Positions 58,948 to 64,000 of a stretch of DNA of 64,000 nt are shown one piece after another. The position numbers were made by a program, and so were the translations under genes. Each line of letters starts with the position of its first letter. Within the stretch, counting starts at the first letter, position 1. The notes beneath the pieces were generated by a model that saw nothing but the letters and a program-made list of their open reading frames with translations, searched no databases and was not told the DNA's origin. The DNA is from UBA1723 sp045641065 (GTDB lineage: Bacteria > Bacteroidota > Bacteroidia > Bacteroidales > Paludibacteraceae), in contig JAZUGF010000076.1 in the NCBI GenBank assembly GCA_045641065.1, forward strand, positions 12,211-76,210. Direction: 5' to 3'.

Positions 58948-59838
58948 ATGACTATGCATAAGTCTGGATTTGTAAATATAGTGGGTAATCCCAACGTCGG
59001 AAAATCCACATTGATGAACACATTGGTGGGTGAGCGTATCTCCATCATCACTTCGAAGGCGCAGACAACGCGTCATCGTATCATGGGAATCGTCAACGGT
59101 GATGATTTCCAGATCGTTTACTCAGATACTCCGGGAGTGTTGAAACCAAACTATAAGCTTCAGGAGTCTATGTTGGGCTTCTCTACAAGTGCCCTAAAAG
59201 ACGCCGATATTCTACTCTACGTGACAGACACAGTGGAGAAGGGAATGAAGAATAGCGACTTCGTAGAGAAGGTAAAGAAACAGCAGGCTCCCGTCTTACT
59301 TATTATCAATAAGATCGACCTTACTGACCAGCAGAAGTTGGAAGGTTTGGTAGCACAGTGGAAGGAGATTCTTCCAAATGCTGAGATTATTCCAATCTCT
59401 GCCGCTAACAATTTCAACGTCGACTACGTATTGAAGAGAATCAAGGATTTGTTGCCAGAGTGCCCTCCATACTTTGAGAAGGATGCTCTAACAGATAAAC
59501 CAGCACGATTTTTCGTTACAGAGATCATTCGTGAGAAGATCTTGACTAATTATGATCGTGAGATTCCATACGCAGTGGAGGTGGTTGTAGAGTCGTTCAA
59601 GGAAGACGATAACCTTATCAGAATCAACGCTGTCATCAACGTCGAGAGAGATACACAGAAGGGTATCATCATCGGTAAGGGTGGAAACATGTTGAAGAAA
59701 GTCGGTACAGAGGCTCGTAAGGATATCGAAGCATTCTTTGGCAAGAAGGTATTCTTGGAGTTGTTCGTGAAGGTAGAGAAAGATTGGCGAAACAAAGAGT
59801 TGAAGCTTAAATCTTTCGGATACGACGCAGATATTTAA
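58948..59838 (+). CDS. era: GTPase Era
   Basis: 296-residue ribosome-assembly GTPase that binds the 3' end of 16S rRNA. G1 GNPNVGKST, G3 DTPGV, G4 NKID and G5 ISAAN are present, followed by a KH domain (about 205-290) with GKGGNMLKKVG. The ATG at 58948 is nine bases after rseP; an ATG two codons later is also possible. der follows after 29 bases. Confidence 0.96.
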   Translation: MTMHKSGFVNIVGNPNVGKSTLMNTLVGERISIITSKAQTTRHRIMGIVNGDDFQIVYSDTPGVLKPNYKLQESMLGFSTSALKDADILLYVTDTVEKGMKNSDFVEKVKKQQAPVLLIINKIDLTDQQKLEGLVAQWKEILPNAEIIPISAANNFNVDYVLKRIKDLLPECPPYFEKDALTDKPARFFVTEIIREKILTNYDREIPYAVEVVVESFKEDDNLIRINAVINVERDTQKGIIIGKGGNMLKKVGTEARKDIEAFFGKKVFLELFVKVEKDWRNKELKLKSFGYDADI

Positions 59839-59867
59839 CCCTCAAAAATTAGAAAGGAAAGAGAATT

Positions 59868-61184
59868 ATGGCAAGTAATCTTGTAGCAATAGTAGGACGC
59901 CCAAATGTAGGTAAGTCCACATTATTCAATCGTCTTACACAGACGAGAAGTGCCATCGTCAACGATGCTGCTGGCACAACACGTGACCGCCAGTATGGTA
60001 AAGTATTATGGTGCGGTAAAGAGTTTTCTATCGTCGACACAGGTGGATGGGTAGTCAACTCAGATGATATTTTCGAAGGAGAGATCCGTAAGCAGGTAAC
60101 TATCGCTGTTGAAGAGTGTGACGTTATCCTATTCGTTGTAGATACAATGAATGGCTTGACAGACCTTGATTCAGAGGTAGCGCAGTTGCTACGTCAGAGT
60201 AAGAAACCAGTTGTGGTTGTTTCCAACAAGGTAGACAACAACGATTGGCAGTATGCGTCGGCTGAGTTCTACAAGTTAGGACTTGGTGAGCCAATGTGTG
60301 TGTCAGCAATCAACGGTAGTGGTACAGGTGATTTGCTTGACCGTGTGCTTGAGGTTATGCCTGCTGCAGAGGAGGATGAGACAGTTGACACATTGCCAAA
60401 GGTGGCTGTAGTAGGTCGACCTAACGCAGGTAAGTCATCAATCATCAACGCCTTCATCGGAGAGGAGAGAACAGTGGTGACAGATATAGCGGGTACAACA
60501 AGAGATAGTATCTATACACGTTACGATAAGTTCGGATACGATTTCTACTTGGTAGACACAGCCGGAATCCGTAAGAAAGCAAAGGTGACAGAGGATTTGG
60601 AGTACTTCTCAGTGATTCGTTCAATTCGTTCGATTGAAGATTCCGACGTCTGCGTACTAATGCTTGATGCGACGCGAGGACTTGAGGCTCAGGATTTGAA
60701 CATCGTGCAGTTGATCCAGAAGAACAACAAGGGTTTGGTTGTCGTTGTCAACAAGTGGGATTTGATTGAGAACAAGGATGCAAACAGTTCAGCTAAGTTT
60801 GAGCAGAAGATCAAAGAACGTTTGGCTCCATTCACAGATTTCCCAGTCATCTTCACATCTGTAATCAACAAGCAGAGAATCTTCAAGGTGATCGAGGCTG
60901 CAATCGACGTCTACAATAACCGTACACAGAAGATCTCAACAAGCAAGTTGAACGAGTTCTTCTTGCCGTTGATAGAGAACTATCCACCACCAGCATTGAA
61001 GGGAAAGTATATCAAGATCAAGTACGTGATGCAGTTGCCAAACACAGCAGTCCCATCATTCGTCTTCTATGCTAACCTTCCACAGTATGTGAAGGATCCA
61101 TACAAGAGATTCTTGGAGAACAAGTTGCGCGAGCAGTGGCGTTTGACAGGTACGCCAGTCAACATCTACGTTCGTCAGAAATAA
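59868..61184 (+). CDS. der: GTPase Der
   Basis: 438-residue ribosome-assembly factor with two tandem GTPase domains (GRPNVGKSTLF at about 9-19 and GRPNAGKSSII at about 182-192), each with DTGG/DTAG and NKVD/NKWD motifs, then a KH-like C-terminal domain (PPPALKGKYIKIKYVMQ). The ATG at 59868 is preceded by an A/G-rich stretch (AAAGGAAAGAG), stronger than most starts here. Confidence 0.97.
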   Translation: MASNLVAIVGRPNVGKSTLFNRLTQTRSAIVNDAAGTTRDRQYGKVLWCGKEFSIVDTGGWVVNSDDIFEGEIRKQVTIAVEECDVILFVVDTMNGLTDLDSEVAQLLRQSKKPVVVVSNKVDNNDWQYASAEFYKLGLGEPMCVSAINGSGTGDLLDRVLEVMPAAEEDETVDTLPKVAVVGRPNAGKSSIINAFIGEERTVVTDIAGTTRDSIYTRYDKFGYDFYLVDTAGIRKKAKVTEDLEYFSVIRSIRSIEDSDVCVLMLDATRGLEAQDLNIVQLIQKNNKGLVVVVNKWDLIENKDANSSAKFEQKIKERLAPFTDFPVIFTSVINKQRIFKVIEAAIDVYNNRTQKISTSKLNEFFLPLIENYPPPALKGKYIKIKYVMQLPNTAVPSFVFYANLPQYVKDPYKRFLENKLREQWRLTGTPVNIYVRQK

Positions 61185-61197
61185 ATTTTGGAATTTT

Positions 61198-61226
61198 GGA
61201 GAAGATGGCAAAACTACCATCTTCTC
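61198..61226 (+). terminator. Hairpin after der
   Basis: GAGAAGATGG-CAAAACTA-CCATCTTCTC, a 10-bp perfect stem 14 bases past the stop, but with TAAACC rather than a T-run. A possible weak terminator. Confidence 0.55.
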
Positions 61227-61240
61227 TAAACCAAATAAAT

Positions 61241-61339
61241 AGGATTACAAAGGGCGATAGCCCTTGTCCACCCACATCGCGAGCCCCGTAGGGCGAGCGT
61301 CTAATAAAAAAGCGTGTTTCGACAACACGAGAAAATTGG
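61241..61339 (+). mobile_element. MITE-like element, copy 4 (left end lost)
   Basis: AGGATTACAAAGGGCGATAG.. through GCGAGC..GTAGGGCGAGCGTCT and AGCGTGTTTCGACAACACG matches the interior and right part of the 130-bp element in direct orientation. The left terminal repeat is absent and the right one is degraded. It lies between der and comM. Confidence 0.7.
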
Positions 61340-61368
61340 ATAAATAAAGTACAAAATATAATGTTATT

Positions 61369-62901
61369 ATGTTAGTTAAAACTTATGCAGCGTCAATCAA
61401 CGGAATTGATGCAGAATTAGTAACAATTGAGGTCAACCTCAGCAGTGGATTCAGATTTTCAATTGTAGGATTGCCAGACAGTGCAGTGAAAGAGAGTCAA
61501 GACCGTATCACAACGGCCATCATGAACTCCGACTATCCATTCCCACGTAAACAGATTGTGGTCAATCTTGCACCAGCCTACATGCGTAAAGAGGGCACAG
61601 GTTACGATTTGACTTTAGCCGTCGGCATACTTGCGGCATCAGATGTCATTGCCGAAGACGCATTGGATGGCTATTTGGTTATGGGAGAACTGTCGTTGGA
61701 CGGTTCGGTGCGAGGCATCACCGCGTCGCTCTCTATTGCTATTATGGCTAAGCGACTCGGGTTTAAGGGATTCATTCTGCCTAAAGAGAACGCCAAAGAG
61801 GCGGCTGTTGTAGGTGGATTGGACATCATCGGTGTAGAGAGTTTGACAGAAGTTGTGGAGTTTCTGAATGGAAACCTCAACATCGAGAAAACCGTCATCG
61901 ATACTCAGGAGTGTTTCTTCAGCAAACGAGACATCTTTGAAAGTGATTTCAGGGAAGTGTGTGGACAGGAGACAGCAAAGAGAGCTATTGAGATTGCCGT
62001 CGCTGGAGGACACAACCTGATTATGATTGGCACTCCTGGTTCCGGAAAATCAATGTTGGCGAAATGTGTACCGTCAATAATGCCAAGTTTCACTCTAGAT
62101 GAAGCCTTGGAGACGACGAAAATCCATTCCGTCGCTGGTGTATTGCCAAAAGACACATCCTTGATGACGACGCGACCATTCAGAAGCCCACACAATAACG
62201 TGTCTGGAGTAGCGTTGCTAGGAGGCGGAAGTTATCCCAAACCTGGGGAAATATCTCTTGCACATAATGGAGTGCTCTTTCTCGACGAATTACCCCAGTA
62301 TAATCGAGCTGCGTTGGAAGAACTACGTCAGCCACTGGAAGATCATAGAATCAGTATTTCGAGAGCAAAGTTTTCGGCAGAATTCCCGTCGTCTTTCATG
62401 CTCATAGCTGCCATGAATCCATGTCCGTGTGGACATTATGGCGATCCAAATCACGAGTGTACCTGCTCCCAGCTTGAGGTGCAGAAATACATGAGCCGCA
62501 TCTCAGGTCCGTTGATGGATCGAATCGATTTGCAGGTCAAAATTTCTCCATTAAGCCATAAAGAACTGCTTGAAAACAAGGGTGGGGAAGCGAGTGTGAA
62601 TATCCGAGCAAGAGTGGAGAAAGCAAGAAAGATCCAGCAGGAACGATTCAAGGACGACAAGACCATCCATTGCAATGGTCAGATGGAGAAACGACACTGC
62701 GACATGTATTGCAAGATTTCTCCCGAAGCCGAGGATTTGCTCGAAAAAGCAATGAAGAGACTCAACTTCTCCGCACGTGGTTATTTCAAAATTCTCAAAC
62801 TTGCCCGTACCATCGCCGATCTTGCTGATTCCGCAGATATTGATTCTACACATGTGAAGGAGGCTCTTTCCTATAGAAGTTTGGACAGAGAGAATTGGTG
62901 A
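61369..62901 (+). CDS. comM: YifB/ComM-family AAA+ ATPase
   Basis: 510 residues: an N-terminal Lon-S5-like domain (about 20-140), an Mg-chelatase-type AAA+ core with Walker A GTPGSGKSM (about 222-230), Walker B LFLDELPQ (about 304) and a C-terminal Mg_chelatase_C domain with a Cys-rich loop (NPCPCGHYGDPNHECTCS, about 349-366). In naturally transformable bacteria ComM is a hexameric helicase promoting branch migration during recombination. Single-gene unit; no other competence genes are nearby. Confidence 0.93.
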   Translation: MLVKTYAASINGIDAELVTIEVNLSSGFRFSIVGLPDSAVKESQDRITTAIMNSDYPFPRKQIVVNLAPAYMRKEGTGYDLTLAVGILAASDVIAEDALDGYLVMGELSLDGSVRGITASLSIAIMAKRLGFKGFILPKENAKEAAVVGGLDIIGVESLTEVVEFLNGNLNIEKTVIDTQECFFSKRDIFESDFREVCGQETAKRAIEIAVAGGHNLIMIGTPGSGKSMLAKCVPSIMPSFTLDEALETTKIHSVAGVLPKDTSLMTTRPFRSPHNNVSGVALLGGGSYPKPGEISLAHNGVLFLDELPQYNRAALEELRQPLEDHRISISRAKFSAEFPSSFMLIAAMNPCPCGHYGDPNHECTCSQLEVQKYMSRISGPLMDRIDLQVKISPLSHKELLENKGGEASVNIRARVEKARKIQQERFKDDKTIHCNGQMEKRHCDMYCKISPEAEDLLEKAMKRLNFSARGYFKILKLARTIADLADSADIDSTHVKEALSYRSLDRENW

Positions 62902-63118
62902 TGAAGTATTGTTTCTTCAAAATTTGAATGTATGGATATAACTAATCTTTAAGGTCACAATTTGTGACCTTAGAGAGAGGTCGTGGACAGCATTCAAACT
63001 ATCTGCCATTATGCTTATGGGAACTTCTCCAGAAACAATTCTATCTGAAATGGTGTGATTTTATAAATTCGCATTATAAAACCCCTAAAGTTGGTCAACA
63101 GCTTTAGGGGTTTTGTTA
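62902..63118. other. Gap after comM
   Basis: It contains a perfect palindrome with arms AAGGTCACA/TGTGACCTT (62951-62971), a 15-codon frame without support (MLMGTSPETILSEMV, from about 63010) and the leftward terminator at 63078-63114. Confidence 0.5.
63078..63114 (-). terminator. Terminator of the leftward membrane protein gene
   Basis: AAAACCCCTAAAG and CTTTAGGGGTTTT, a 13-bp perfect stem; read leftwards it ends in a T-rich run (TTTTATAATG). It is placed right after the stop of the 63.1-kb gene and could also end comM transcription. Confidence 0.85.
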
Positions 63119-63499
63119 TTAATGATGAAAGTTTGTGTTTATTATTCCAATATTACTCAAGAATGCTAATCCAAGTAACAAACCGAAATATCCGAATAAT
63201 GATAGCATGAAGCTAGTAAAATAAGGAAATGGCAGGAATATTGAAATAATTAGCATGATTAATGTTGGTGCGGCGACAAATATATTGAACACAATAGCTC
63301 CTGTGGTTCCGTCGTTTCCACACATAAATAGAAATAATGTACTAATGCACCACCCTGCAAAAGTGGCATAAGTCATAGCGTTGACAAACGCTGGAGCAAT
63401 ATTTAATAGATACAATATTGCATTGGCAAAATTGCATATTCCTGAAATGATTAGTACTGGGAAACATATGCATAGAATTAATTCTTTCACTGATTCCAT
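63119..63499 (-). CDS. Small polytopic membrane protein, function unknown
   Basis: 126 residues with four predicted membrane spans (about 8-30, 36-58, 70-92 and 97-118), a conserved-looking FANAILYLLNIAPAFVNAMTYA segment over residues 23-44 and a short polar tail (NIGIINTNFHH). I do not recognise a family. It is read leftwards together with a possible 42-residue ORF upstream and closes with a strong terminator. Confidence 0.65.
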   Translation of the reverse strand: MESVKELILCICFPVLIISGICNFANAILYLLNIAPAFVNAMTYATFAGWCISTLFLFMCGNDGTTGAIVFNIFVAAPTLIMLIISIFLPFPYFTSFMLSLFGYFGLLLGLAFLSNIGIINTNFHH

Positions 63500-63531
63500 A
63501 ATTGAATACTTTTTGATTAGACTTGATTGGA

Positions 63532-63660
63532 TTATAAATAGTAAAGAACCTTAATCGCTTCTGGAGCGATATCGGTAAATGCTATTGAAGCTAACTGCAT
63601 GAAACTCAACTTGACTGTCATCACAATCTCATTAATATTAGAAATTATTGTGTGTACCAT
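63532..63660 (-). CDS. Possible 42-residue peptide
   Basis: Leftward ATG frame MVHTIISNINEIVMTVKLSF..IKVLYYL, ending 32 bases before the start of the 63.1-kb membrane protein. A TATCTTTG -7 box lies on the minus strand at 63703-63710, so it may be the first gene of a two-gene unit. Amphipathic, no signal peptide, no known family. Short length makes chance possible. Confidence 0.35.
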   Translation of the reverse strand: MVHTIISNINEIVMTVKLSFMQLASIAFTDIAPEAIKVLYYL

Positions 63661-63702
63661 AATGCTCAAATTTTAGTTAAACGTTATTTGTTTTTGTTGA
63701 GG

Positions 63703-63732
63703 CAAAGATATGGCGAGATTTTCCTTCATAAA
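63703..63732 (-). promoter_or_regulatory. Leftward promoter
   Basis: On the minus strand TATCTTTG (63710 to 63703) with TTTA 18 bases further upstream (63729-63732). It would drive the 42-residue ORF and the 63.1-kb gene. Confidence 0.45.
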
Positions 63733-63862
63733 AGAGCAAAAGTGCCTCAAAAGTGAGCAGAAGTGAATATAATACATAATGCATAATTCGTAATTCATAA
63801 TTGTCGGTATAAATCCTTCTTAGTGGGGATTTCCAACGATGATATTTGTAGAGATGGGACAT

Positions 63863-64000
63863 TGAGGTGCACCCCAAAAGTTGGACATTAAAAAAATAAA
63901 ATTTATAAAGTATGGGCTCGGTATTGAACCGGGCTCATACCGTTTAATCTAAGTTTGATTCTTTTATTGTTGTACCACCAGATGTACTTTTTAAGCTGAA
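63863..64000 (-). mobile_element. Edge of an IS3-family insertion sequence (cut by window end)
   Basis: It starts with TGAGGTGCACCCCAAAAG, a typical IS3-type inverted repeat end (TG..), at 63863 and runs to the window end. The transposase reads leftwards, with its stop about 40 bases inside the repeat, so this is the right-hand end of the IS. Confidence 0.8.
63903..64000 (-). CDS. IS3-family transposase, C-terminal fragment
   Basis: The minus-strand frame reads QLKKYIWWYNNKRIKLRLNG and MSPVQYRAHTL before the stop at 63903-63905. WWYNNKRIKLRLNGMSPVQYR matches the C-terminal end of the rve integrase domain of IS150-type IS3 transposases. The rest lies beyond the window. Confidence 0.85.
   Translation of the reverse strand, partial: QLKKYIWWYNNKRIKLRLNGMSPVQYRAHTL

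Overview
The window comes from a low-GC Bacteroidota, almost certainly a Bacteroidales from a fibre-degrading gut or rumen niche. Four things support this. Promoters follow the TTTG-N19/21-TAnnTTTG pattern. There are Por-secretion (T9SS) C-terminal sorting domains, a one-protein hybrid two-component regulator with a beta-propeller sensor, and a mraZ-to-ftsZ cluster followed by a yqeY gene. This placement is inference from gene content; no rRNA or tRNA gene is visible.

Layout. 0.1-7.6 kb: an EamA transporter, then cdsA, a three-gene polysaccharide export operon (Wza-like lipoprotein, Wzc-like tyrosine kinase, PHP-type tyrosine phosphatase), psd and pssA. 7.9-9.7 kb: GTP-type PEP carboxykinase with strongly biased codons. 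9.8-14.1 kb: an accessory island with a MntA/HepT toxin-antitoxin pair between two near-identical terminators, a 39-residue membrane peptide, two DjlA-like J-domain proteins (the second with a duplicated, inactivated J domain) and a small secreted protein. Two inverted copies of a 130-bp MITE-like element bracket the J-domain genes. 14.4-30.5 kb: a beta-barrel candidate, a candidate sRNA, and five GH5 cellulase-type genes. Two of these overlap by one base, and three carry a carbohydrate-binding module and a T9SS tail. A lipoprotein/DUF5723-TSP3-OmpA gene pair lies between the two groups.

30.5-48.1 kb: the division and cell wall cluster mraZ-rsmH-ftsL-ftsI-murE-mraY-murD-ftsW-murG-murC-ftsQ-ftsA followed by two overlapping, full-length ftsZ genes and a yqeY gene. 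Its 420-bp promoter region holds MraZ-type boxes and an 11-bp triple repeat. 48.2-51.2 kb: an antitoxin/PIN pair, a NERD-zinc finger protein, a small membrane protein and a HAD phosphatase. 51.3-55.3 kb: a hybrid two-component regulator. 55.3-62.9 kb: a zinc-less LytM (M23-like) protein, dxr, rseP, era, der and comM. 62.9-64 kb: small membrane proteins and the edge of an IS3-family insertion sequence.

The most unusual items are the tandem ftsZ pair, the MITE family with 8-bp target duplications, the GH5 paralogues that look like gene-conversion mosaics (one GH5 has lost its export signal), the LytM protein lacking all zinc ligands, and the HPD-to-HPY J domain.
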